Shown here piece by piece: positions 1-5,794 of a DNA stretch of 14,099 nucleotides. A program made the position numbers and the translations under genes. This DNA is from Planctomycetota bacterium (lineage in GTDB: Bacteria; Planctomycetota; MHYJ01; JACPRB01): NCBI GenBank assembly GCA_016200125.1, contig JACQFK010000145.1, positions 1 to 14,099 of the forward strand, in the 5' to 3' direction. Position 1 is the first letter of the stretch, and each line of letters starts with the position of its first letter. The notes beneath the pieces were generated by a model. It saw only the letters and a list, made by a program, of their open reading frames with translations, did no database searches and was not told the DNA's origin.

Positions 1-653
1 CGGAGGGGGACGTCTGGGTCCACACGCTGCAGGCGATGGACCTGGCGGCGGGCTACCTCGCCGATCTCAGCCCTCCGCGCCGGGCGGTCGTCATGCTGGG
101 CACGCTCTGCCACGACGTCGGAAAGCCGCCGACGACGAAGGTGATCGACGGCCGCATCCGTTCGCTCGACCACGAGGAGGCCGGCGTGGCGCCCACGGAG
201 CGCATCCTCGACCGGCTGAACGTCCGGACGATGGAGGGCTACGACGTGCGCGGGCAGGTGATCGCGATCGTGGCGAACCATCTGAAGCCCGGGCTGCTGT
301 CGCGGGAGCGCGACCGGGTGGGGGACTCGGCGTTCCGGCGCCTGGCGCTCAAGTGCGAGCTCGACCTGCTGTACCGGGTGGCGAAGGCCGATTCGCTCGG
401 AAGGCGGAAGGAGGGCGCGCCGGAGCCCGACGCCTCGGGCCAGGAATGGTTCCTCGAGCGGGCGAAGGCGCTGTCGGTGGCGAAGGAGGGCCCGAAGCCC
501 CTGTTGCTGGGCCGCCACCTGCTCGAGATGGGCCTTTCACCCGGCCCGCGGATCGGCGAGATCACGGGCCGCGTCTTCCAGCTCCAGCTCGACGGGGAGG
601 TCAGGACGCTCGACGAGGCGCTCGCCGCGGCCCGGAAGGCCCTGGAAGGATGA
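1..653 (+). CDS. CCA tRNA nucleotidyltransferase / poly(A) polymerase family, C-terminal HD part (5' end outside window)
   Basis: The reading frame is open from base 3 with no stop before it, so the gene begins upstream of the window and only the C-terminal part (about 216 codons) is present. The first visible residues are EGDVWVHTLQAMD. The His of VHTL (residue 7 of the visible part) and the CHDVGKP motif (37-38) are the metal-binding signature of an HD phosphohydrolase domain. In COG0617 nucleotidyltransferases this domain follows the catalytic head that adds CCA to tRNA 3' ends. The segments RIRSLDHEEAG and ANHLKPG, and the RRLALKCELDLLYRVAKAD stretch, also fit that family. The nucleotidyltransferase head with its GxS and DxD motifs would lie upstream, so poly(A) polymerase versus CCA-adding activity cannot be decided here. 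The ATG at 36 is internal, because it would cut off the first HD histidine. The gene ends with TGA and converges on the sigma-factor locus across a 68-bp gap in which I see no terminator. Confidence 0.85.
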   Translation, partial: EGDVWVHTLQAMDLAAGYLADLSPPRRAVVMLGTLCHDVGKPPTTKVIDGRIRSLDHEEAGVAPTERILDRLNVRTMEGYDVRGQVIAIVANHLKPGLLSRERDRVGDSAFRRLALKCELDLLYRVAKADSLGRRKEGAPEPDASGQEWFLERAKALSVAKEGPKPLLLGRHLLEMGLSPGPRIGEITGRVFQLQLDGEVRTLDEALAAARKALEG

Positions 654-721
654 AGCCGCAGAGGCGGAGCGCCGTCCGGATGGTCTTCTCGGCGAAGCCC
701 TGAGCGGGCGGGCTCTTCCTC

Positions 722-1594
722 CTACGAAACACGGCGCCGTTCCTCGCCCGAGACGATGAGGCGTGACTGGAGCTTCTCCAGCGCCGCCTTCTCGATCTGG
801 CGGACCCGCTCGCGGGTGATGCGGAGCTTGCGGCCGACTTCGCTCAGGGTCTTCTGCTCGCCGTCGTAGAGGCCGAAGCGCATCCTCAGGATCGTCGCCT
901 CGCGGCGTCCCATGGCGCCGAGGAGCCCGTGGAGCGCGGCGGATTCCATGCGCGAGCCGACGGCCAGGTCGGGGGAGGAGTCCTCCTTCCGGTCGGCGAT
1001 CTCGCAGGTCGAGCGCTGGGAGTCGAGGCTGACGGGGTTCCAGGTGCGGTCCGCGGCGTCGATGGCCCAGTGCTGGCGGTCGGTCATGGGCTCGTCGGTT
1101 CCGGCGACCTCGGTGGCGGTCGCCTTGCGGCCGAGGCGCTGAGAGGCCTCGTTCTCCGCGTTCTTCCACTTGGCGACGATGCCGGCCATGTAGATGGGGA
1201 CTCGGACGGTGCGGACGGAGTTGGCGAGCGCGCGGCGGATGGCCTGGCGGATCCACCAGGTGGCGTAGGTGGAGAAGCGTCACTTCTTGCGCGGGTCGAA
1301 CCCTTCGATGGCGCGGAGGAGGCCGAGATTGCCCTCGGCGACCAGGTCGCCGAAGGGGAGGCCGCGGTTCCGGAACGCGCGGGCGATGTTGACGACGAGC
1401 CGGAGGTTGGCCTTCACGAACTGCTCGCGGGCCTCCAGGGCGTCGCGCCGCTCGCCGTCGTCCTTGGACTTGATCCGGCGGAGCCGGAGCGCGAGGCTCC
1501 GTTCCTCCTGCGCGGTGAGCAGCGGGACGCCCCGGATTTCGCCGAGGTAGGAATCGATCTCGGTGTCGCGATGGCGGAACGCGGAATCGGACAT
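722..1594 (-). pseudogene. Sigma-70 family RNA polymerase sigma factor (RpoD/RpoS-like), interrupted by one in-frame TGA
   Basis: Read through codon 105 (TGA at 1280-1282), this is a 290-residue sigma factor with every expected region in order: 1.2 (DTEIDSYLGEIRGVPLLTAQEE), 2.1-2.2 (NLRLVVNIARAF, LVAEGNLGLLRAIEGFDP), 2.3-2.4 (RFSTYATWWIRQAIRRAL, -10 recognition), region 3, and the 4.2 helix-turn-helix (LSEVGRKLRITRERVRQIEKAA, -35 recognition). Both halves share one frame with no indel. The stop falls between FDPRKK and RFSTYATWWIRQ, one residue before the most conserved helix, where family members commonly carry Cys, Tyr or Phe. TGA is one base from TGC/TGT (Cys) and TGG. Without readthrough the protein would lack all promoter-contacting parts. 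The second half has an internal ATG at 1189 but no RBS role is evident. The ATG at 1594 has purine-rich GGAGGAGAG upstream. It could be a point mutation, a sequencing error or recoding. Confidence 0.85.
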
Positions 1595-1663
1595 GGCGGG
1601 CCCCCTCTCTCTCTCCTCCAGGGCGTCCCTCCGTTCCCGCGGAGGCGGCGCCTGAGCACATAA

Positions 1664-1691
1664 AATATATATCGTAACTTACAGAAAGCAA
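1664..1691 (-). promoter_or_regulatory. Candidate promoter for the sigma-factor gene
   Basis: On the minus strand TTGCTT (1691-1686) and TATATT (1669-1664, five of six matches to TATAAT) are separated by 16 nt. They sit in an AT-rich island (about 1660-1720) that stands out from the high-GC surroundings. The predicted start near 1657 would give a leader of about 60 nt. The -35 match is poor (TTG only), so the -10 carries the call. Confidence 0.4.
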
Positions 1692-1729
1692 GTCCAAATC
1701 GGAATTCAATCTGGAATATTTTCGGGGAG

Positions 1730-1760
1730 GTACCCGGGACCAGGGACCAGGGGCGGGTAC
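1730..1760 (+). repeat. Degenerate heptamer array, left copy
   Basis: Three consecutive 7-nt units read GTACCCG, GGACCAG, GGACCAG (1730-1750), followed by GGGCGG and GTAC. The unit (G-K-ACCAG type) is the same as that of the array at 2134-2168, but in opposite orientation. The array ends at the -10-like TACAAT of the following gene. Confidence 0.6.
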
Positions 1761-1763
1761 AAT
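1758..1763 (+). promoter_or_regulatory. -10-like hexamer immediately upstream of the 1770 gene
   Basis: TACAAT ends 6 nt before the ATG at 1770, which puts the expected transcription start at or within a base or two of the start codon. No Shine-Dalgarno precedes the ATG. The -35 position falls in the heptamer array and has no TTGACA-like match. This suggests leaderless transcription. Confidence 0.4.
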
Positions 1764-1769
1764 CGAAGC

Positions 1770-2081
1770 ATGTCCTCCGACATCGCGGAAGATCCCGTCG
1801 TTCGACGCTGGACGATCAGAGCCGTGTGGATCGCCGCCGCCGCGATCCTGCTCCTGGGCGGATACTTCTACGGATCGACGGTCGGATACCGGCGGAACTT
1901 CAAAAGGATGAATGAGAGTCAGGTGGTGTCGATGATTGGGAAGCCGTACTCCGATAGCCGACAGGGGACAGAGGTCGCTCCGAAAGAATTCACGCTCGGA
2001 TGGTCCTACTCGATCGGACTCAAACTGATCCTGACGTTCAAGAACGGAGTCGTGGTAGGTCAGGAGTACGGCTCCCGCTGA
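1770..2081 (+). CDS. Small single-pass membrane protein with BamE/SmpA-like C-terminal domain
   Basis: A 103-residue protein. Residues 1-16 are polar (MSSDIAEDPVVRRWTI), residues about 17-35 form one transmembrane helix (AVWIAAAAILLLGGYFYGS), and the rest is outside the membrane core. The C-terminal part has the pattern NESQVVSMIGKP, then LGWSYS, then LKLILTFKNGVVVGQEYGS. This resembles the short helix-strand-strand fold of SmpA/OmlA/BamE-type domains (a V-x-x-x-x-G-x-P turn, then an aromatic strand and a V-x-F-x-x-G-x-V hairpin). The family link is by pattern only. There is no Cys, so it is not a lipoprotein. It has no RBS but a TACAAT hexamer 6 nt upstream, it is flanked by inverted heptamer arrays, and it converges on citramalate synthase across a large hairpin. 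GC content is visibly lower than in neighbouring genes. Confidence 0.7.
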   Translation: MSSDIAEDPVVRRWTIRAVWIAAAAILLLGGYFYGSTVGYRRNFKRMNESQVVSMIGKPYSDSRQGTEVAPKEFTLGWSYSIGLKLILTFKNGVVVGQEYGSR

Positions 2082-2088
2082 AATGAAA

Positions 2089-2123
2089 AGGACCCTGGAA
2101 GGGGTTGACCCCTCCAGGGTCCT
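2089..2123. terminator. Bidirectional hairpin between convergent genes
   Basis: AGGACCCTGGA (2089-2099) pairs with TCCAGGGTCCT (2113-2123). An inner GGGG/CCCC helix (2101-2104/2109-2112) closes a TTGA loop, with one bulged A. In the minus direction it is followed by TTTT (2088-2085 region, ATGAAAAGG on plus), so it fits best as the terminator of citramalate synthase. In the plus direction no T run follows. Confidence 0.65.
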
Positions 2124-2133
2124 CGGAGTTCTC

Positions 2134-2168
2134 CTGGTACTGGGTACCTGGTACTTGGTCCTTGGTTC
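2134..2168 (-). repeat. Degenerate heptamer array, right copy
   Basis: Five exact 7-nt units on the plus strand: CTGGTAC, TGGGTAC, CTGGTAC, TTGGTCC, TTGGTTC. Read on the minus strand these are GAACCAA, GGACCAA, GTACCAG, GTACCCA, GTACCAG, i.e. the same unit as the 1730 array in inverted orientation. The array abuts the stop codon (2169-2171) of citramalate synthase with no spacer. Confidence 0.65.
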
Positions 2169-3782
2169 CTACGGGTTTCCGGGCACCGTGTGCTTCGAGG
2201 TCTCTTTCTTCGCCCGCTTCTCGTCCATCCGCAGCTTGTAGTCCACGGAGTCGACGAGCGCCTGCCAGGAAGCCTCGATGATGTTGTGGCCCACGCCGAC
2301 CGTGCCCCAGGTCTCGTGGCCGTCGCCCGAGGTGATCAGCACGCGGGTCTTGGCCGAGGTGCCCTGCGTCCCCTCGAGGATGCGGACCTTGTAGTCGCGC
2401 AGCGACATCGTCTTCAGGTTCGGGTAGAACTGGTCGAGCGCCTTGCGCAGCGCCGCGTCGAGCGCGCTCACCGGGCCGTTGCCTTCGGCGGCGGTGTGCT
2501 CGGGGATCCCCTTCACGCTGAGCTTGATCGTGGCCTCGGAGACCGGCGCCGCGTCGCCGCGCTTCTCCACCACCACGCGCCAGGCCTCGAGGTCGAAGTT
2601 CGACCCGCGCTTGCCGCGCGCCTTCTCCATCAGCAGCTCGAAGGAGCCCTCGGCCCCCTCGAACTCGTAGCCCTGGTTCTCGAGCTCCTTGAGCGTCTAG
2701 AGGATCTGCCGAGTCTCGGGCGTGTTCTTGCTGAGGTCGATCCCCGACTGCGCCGCCTTCCAGAGCACGTTCGACTGGCCCGCGAGCTCCGACACCAGGA
2801 CGCGCCGGTTGTTGCCCACGAGCGTCGGGTCGACGTGCTCGTAGGTCTGCGGGTGCTTCGTCACCGCGGCGACGTGCATCCCGCCCTTGTGGGCGAAGGC
2901 CGAGTCGCCGACGTAGGGCTGGTGCTGGAAGGGCTGGCGGTTGTACATCTCCGAGACGAAGCGCGAGAGGTCCCGCAGGTCGGCCAGCCGCTCCTTCGGG
3001 ATCGCGTCGAAGCCGAGCTTCAGCATGAGGTTCGGGATGACCGAGCAGAGGTTCGCGTTGCCGCAGCGCTCGCCCACGCCGTTGATGGTCCCCTGCACCT
3101 GGACCGCGCCCTCGAGCACCGCGGCCAGCGAGTTGGCCACCGCGCATTCGCCGTCGTTGTGGACGTGGATGCCGAGCGGCGCCCGGACGCGCTTCTTCAC
3201 CTCGCCGAAGATCTCGACCACGTCGCTGGGCATCGTGCCGCCGTTGGTGTCGCAGAGCACCAGGCACTTCGCCCCCGCCGCCTCCGCGGCCAGCAGCGAC
3301 TTGATCGCGTACTCCTTGTTGCTCTTGAAGCCGTCGAAGAAGTGCTCGCCGTCGTAGATCACCTCCTCGAAGTGGGGGAGGAGGAAGGCGACCGAGTCGG
3401 CGATCATCGCCAGGTTCTCCTCGAGCGTCGTGTTGAGCGCCTCGATGACCTGGAAGTCCCAGCTCTTGCCGTAGATGGTCGTGACCGGGGTGCGCGATTC
3501 GACGAGCCGCTGCAGGTTGGCGTCCGCCGCCGCGGGCGTGCCGGGGCGCCGGGTCGAGCCGAAGGAGGCGAGCTTCGCGGTCTTGAGCGTGACGCTCTGC
3601 ATCTGCTGGAAGAAGCGGACGTCCTTGGGATTGGAGCCGGGCCAGCCGCCTTCGATATAGTGGACTCCGAACTGGTCGAGACGCTTCGCGATCCGGACCT
3701 TGTCCTCCATGGAGAAGTTCACGCCTTCCCCCTGGGTCCCGTCCCTTAGGGTCGTGTCGTAGATCTTCACGAGCCGTGCCAT
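2169..3782 (-). pseudogene. cimA: (R)-citramalate synthase, interrupted by one in-frame TAG
   Basis: With readthrough this is a 537-residue alpha-IPM synthase/homocitrate-synthase family enzyme of the CimA length class. It condenses acetyl-CoA with pyruvate to citramalate, the threonine-independent entry to isoleucine. Visible landmarks are YDTTLRDGTQGEG (residues 8-20, metal/catalytic loop), the HVHNDGE metal motif, NGVGERCGNANL, the YVGDSAFAHKGGMHVAA segment, and a C-terminal LeuA-type allosteric domain ([23 protein letters not shown], then RVLITS...[16 protein letters not shown]). Codon 362 is TAG (2697-2699), between RQIL and [22 protein letters not shown], in the hinge between catalytic lid and regulatory domain. 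A Glu or Lys codon is one substitution away (GAG/AAG). Truncation there would leave the barrel but remove the isoleucine-sensing domain. The start at 3782 is set by GGAGG at 3795-3791, 8 nt upstream. Frame is intact on both sides. Confidence 0.9.
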
Positions 3783-4001
3783 GGTGCCGACCTCCTCGAA
3801 AGACAGGCGAAGAGCCTGCCGTTGGGTTCTAGAATGGGTGTAAGCGACGCAACTTCACGAACCAGACGGCTAAAGGGTGCCGAGCCGCGGTCCGTGGCAC
3901 GTAATTCGGATCGGGAGGAAACGGAGGCATCGCATACAAGGAATAAAGATGACGGATTCTGCCCCGGTTTTCAACAGGAATGTTTGATAGAATCCCGGAA
4001 G
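3783..4001. other. Divergent intergenic region between cimA and the PH-like membrane gene
   Basis: This 219-bp region is less GC-rich than the genes. On the minus side it holds the cimA RBS (GGAGG, 3795-3791) and a small CAGGC/GCCTG hairpin (3804-3808/3814-3818) in the leader. On the plus side TAGAAT (3988-3993), preceded by TGa (an extended -10 form), lies 8 nt before the ATG at 4002. A 12-codon ORF at 3949-3987 has AAGGA upstream but nothing else to support it. Confidence 0.4.
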
Positions 4002-4865
4002 ATGGAGACCGTGGAGTGCCGGTTCCGTCTCGGCCGGGCCTTGGGTGAGGCGAGCCTCGCGGTCATCCTCTCCCTCATCGCCGTCGCCCTGTTCGCGGCC
4101 GATCTGTACCCCCGCCTCGCGAAGCCTCCCGCCCTCTTCCTCCCCGGGGCGGCGCTCGGCGCGGTCCTGCTGATCGTCCTTACCTGGCGGCGCTGGCGGA
4201 CGCGCTACCGGGTGGACGGGCAGGGCGTCGAATTCCGCCGCTCGGCCGGCCGGGTCGTGATGCGCCTGGAGTGGTCGGAGATCGACGAGGTCTTCCTCCT
4301 CGGCGACACGGAATTCGAACTGCGGGGCGGCGGCCGGATGATCCGCTTCGCCGGGCCCTACGACGACCTCTATCCCGCGCGCGAGGCCTCGATGCCGCAG
4401 CTCGAGGGGATCCGCGAGAAGCTGCAGGCCCGCGCGCTGCGCGACGGCACCCTGACCTTCCGAATGCCGGGAGGACGCTGGAAGGCCCACCTGGCCTATC
4501 TCGCGGCGGTGCTGGTCCTGACGGGGATGACCTGGTTCTGCCTGGCGACGCTGCTCGAACGCCGGATCCGCGGCTTCTCCTTCGTCATCCTCTTCTTCGC
4601 CGGCAGCTGGCTGTGGGGGCTGCGGAAGCGGGCCAGCGGGCTGGGGACGCGGGTGACGCTGCGCCGCGAAGGAATTGAGGTCCGCCGCCTCGACGGCCGG
4701 GACCGGATCCCCTGGGAGGATCTGGAGCGGACGGAGTGGAACGGCCGGGGCGGCCTCGATCTGTCCGTCGGGCCGGGACGCCTGCTTTCCCTCCCGGCGT
4801 CGCTCGCCAACCTTCACCTGCTCGAGGAGTTCCTCCAGGAGGGGCGCCGGGCCGTCGATTCGTAG
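4002..4865 (+). CDS. Membrane protein with two TM-hairpin plus PH-like-domain halves
   Basis: I read this as 287 residues starting METVECRF. The start at 4002 is preferred over the in-frame ATG at 3822 because the 60 residues added by the longer form are polar and show no domain features, and because a -10-like TAGAAT lies at 3988. Four hydrophobic segments are seen: about 16-36, 43-61, 162-183 and 191-207. Each pair is followed by a soluble, strand-rich stretch (about 68-145 and 216-285) that looks like a bacterial PH domain (YRVDGQGVEFRRSAGRVV..LEWSEIDEVFL, and TRVTLRREGIEVRRLDGRDRIPWEDLERTEW). The two halves share this G-x-E-x-R-R..W-x-(E/D)-(I/L) pattern, suggesting internal duplication. 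Such bPH/YcxB-like membrane proteins have no well-defined function, and I assign none. It ends 59 bp before the lipoprotein gene. Confidence 0.7.
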   Translation: METVECRFRLGRALGEASLAVILSLIAVALFAADLYPRLAKPPALFLPGAALGAVLLIVLTWRRWRTRYRVDGQGVEFRRSAGRVVMRLEWSEIDEVFLLGDTEFELRGGGRMIRFAGPYDDLYPAREASMPQLEGIREKLQARALRDGTLTFRMPGGRWKAHLAYLAAVLVLTGMTWFCLATLLERRIRGFSFVILFFAGSWLWGLRKRASGLGTRVTLRREGIEVRRLDGRDRIPWEDLERTEWNGRGGLDLSVGPGRLLSLPASLANLHLLEEFLQEGRRAVDS

Positions 4866-4888
4866 GCGCGCGGCGAAGCCGAAGGACG

Positions 4889-4894
4889 TACAAT
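4889..4894 (+). promoter_or_regulatory. -10-like hexamer upstream of the lipoprotein gene
   Basis: TACAAT (4889-4894) in the 59-bp gap predicts a transcription start near 4901 and a leader of about 24 nt before the ATG at 4925. No good -35 is visible in the GC-rich sequence upstream. The gene could also be co-transcribed with the PH-like membrane gene. Confidence 0.35.
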
Positions 4895-4924
4895 GATGCA
4901 GAGTCCTTAGACGGGGGTGAAGCG

Positions 4925-5494
4925 ATGAAAACGATGTTGGCCGCGGTCGCCCTGGCCGGGGCGCTCTGGGGCTGCGACGCCAAGGCGGAATCGGCCGCGG
5001 CGGCCGCCTCTCCGGTGAATGCGGACGGGCCTGCGTACACCGCGCGGGTGAAGATCGACGACGTCTGAGGCCCCAGCTGCATCGACGTGCTGGAAGCGCG
5101 TCTCGTGAAGATTCCGGGAGTCCAGGCGGCCAAGGTCCTCGGCTTCGATCGCGAATCCAAGTTCTACTTCAACCTCAAGATCTCCGAAGAAAAGTCCGTC
5201 CTTCCCGCGCAGGTCCGCAAGATGCTCGAGGACCTGAAGAAGGAGACCAAGGGCGACGAGGACTATCCCTACAACAGCATGGAGATCACGTCCATCACGG
5301 GGACGGTGGAACGGGCCGGCGACCAGTGGTCCCTCAAGGCGCGCGGCTCGAACCAGAAGTACGACCTCGTGCCCAACGACGCGCTGAAAAAGCTGGTCGA
5401 AGGGGGGAAGACGCTGGTCACGGTGGCGGGAAAGTTGACCGACGAGAAGGGCCTCAAGCTCGAGATTTCGAGTGCAAAAGACCCTGCAAACTAG
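4925..5494 (+). CDS. HMA-like lipoprotein with in-frame TGA; candidate selenoprotein (UGPSC motif)
   Basis: The frame from ATG 4925 to TAG 5494 contains one TGA at codon 48 (5066-5068); with it read as Sec the protein has 189 residues. The N terminus MKTMLAAVALAGALWGC is a lipoprotein signal with Cys17 as lipidation site. After a short Ala-rich linker comes a strand-helix-strand-strand-helix pattern like a heavy-metal-associated domain: TARVKIDDV, the turn UGPSC at the helix start, then LEARLVKIPGVQAAKV (typical HMA 'LxxxPGVxxAxV'), FYFNLKIS and VRKMLEDLKKE. The redox/metal Cys52 is retained; the TGA occupies the position just before the usual CxxC. The last ~75 residues form an extra strand-rich region. 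The gene is disrupted only by the TGA, with no frame change. A short hairpin directly follows the TGA (see 5073-5093). Alternatives are a Cys-to-stop or Trp-to-stop mutation. No sel gene is in the window. Confidence 0.65.
5073..5093 (+). promoter_or_regulatory. Possible bacterial SECIS-like hairpin after the in-frame TGA
   Basis: CCAGC (5073-5077) pairs with GCTGG (5089-5093) across an 11-nt loop. An alternative inner mini-stem GCAT/GTGC (5079-5082/5087-5090) closes a CGAC tetraloop with G in its second position, and starts 11 nt after the TGA. This is roughly where the upper stem of the E. coli fdhF SECIS lies. The stems are short and bacterial SECIS elements are poorly conserved, so this is weak support. 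Confidence 0.35.
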
Positions 5495-5506
5495 AATCTC
5501 GTGAGC

Positions 5507-5512
5507 TATAAT
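5507..5512 (+). promoter_or_regulatory. Consensus -10 element of the structured RNA
   Basis: Perfect TATAAT, 12 nt after the stop codon of the lipoprotein gene. Seventeen nt upstream the hexamer is CTGCAA (5484-5489), a weak -35. The expected transcription start is about 5519. Confidence 0.55.
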
Positions 5513-5616
5513 CCCCGCATACGCAGTGGGGGCTAAAGATACGCCGGCCGATGCGTCAGAGGGGGCGCCGGCCGTATTCGAGGCGCGTCCCTCCCTGCGA
5601 GGAAGGAGGTGATCCA

Positions 5617-5655
5617 GTGCGGAGTGGTCAAAGTATGCGGAGGCTCCCCAGTTAA
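5617..5655 (+). CDS. Possible 12-codon ORF inside the structured RNA
   Basis: GTG at 5617 lies 7 nt after GGAGG of the perfect Shine-Dalgarno-like run (5605-5609) and opens a 12-codon frame (MRSGQSMRRLPS) ending at TAA 5653-5655, inside helix B's loop. If translated it could be a leader peptide coupling ribosome position to the folding of helices B/C and the terminator. The peptide has no recognisable composition, and the ORF may be incidental. Confidence 0.2.
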   Translation: MRSGQSMRRLPS

Positions 5656-5714
5656 CGGGAGCAGGCGTGCTCTCGCCTGCTGCGGGAGTCACTGATACTT
5701 AGAATCTTAGCGAG

Positions 5715-5747
5715 AAAGCCCCGGTCGAAAGGCCGGGGCTTTTTTTT
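5715..5747 (+). terminator. Rho-independent terminator
   Basis: AAAGCCCCGG (5715-5724) pairs with CCGGGGCTTT (5733-5742) around an 8-nt loop, followed by a run of eight T (5740-5747). It is the clearest intrinsic terminator in the window. GGGGCT at 5529-5534 in the 5' part of the same RNA could pair with AGCCCC of the first arm, a possible antiterminator. Confidence 0.9.
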
Positions 5748-5794
5748 CCCCAGAGCGCGGGGCGGCCCCGGGTGTGGTAGCCTGAAGCAGCGCC

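Larger units (their letters stand above)
5519..5747 (+). ncRNA. Structured RNA of about 230 nt with a 15-nt match complementary to the 16S rRNA 3' end
   Basis: The 300-bp gap between genes starts with a consensus -10 and ends in a strong intrinsic terminator, and it is full of hairpins. Helix A is ATACG-CCGGC (5539-5548) with GCCGG-C-CGTAT (5567-5577). Helix B is GCTCCC/GGGAGC (5643-5648/5657-5662). Helix C is GCAGGCG/CGCCTGC (5661-5667/5674-5680), which shares two bases with B. A closing helix AAGTAT/ATACTT (5631-5636/5695-5700) encloses B and C. A rival long-range helix ATAC/GTAT joins 5519-5522 to 5633-5636. Bases 5603-5617 read AAGGAGGTGATCCAG, the exact complement of the widely conserved 16S 3' terminus. 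That segment's GGAGG can be masked by CCTCC at 5590-5594. I cannot match it to 6S, tmRNA, RNase P, SRP or the riboswitch classes I know. It may be a trans-acting RNA or the leader of the 5795 gene. Confidence 0.6.

Noticed and set aside
1253..1284. CCACC/GGTGG hairpin after the sigma-factor TGA as a SECIS element.
   Set aside because: The pairing is produced by the conserved TYATWW codons (ACC TAC GCC ACC TGG TGG) and would be expected in many sigma genes; the loop lacks the expected G.
3949..3987. 12-codon ORF with AAGGA upstream.
   Set aside because: Too short and without any regulatory structure around it; chance occurrence is likely.
3822..4001. N-terminal extension of the PH-like membrane protein from the ATG at 3822.
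   Set aside because: The extra 60 residues are polar and featureless, and a -10-like element and a better start lie at 3988 and 4002.
5606..5700. Resemblance of fragments of the structured RNA to TPP (TGATCCAGT) and cobalamin (GTCACTG) riboswitch cores.
   Set aside because: Only isolated short strings match; the order and the remaining conserved boxes of either riboswitch are absent.
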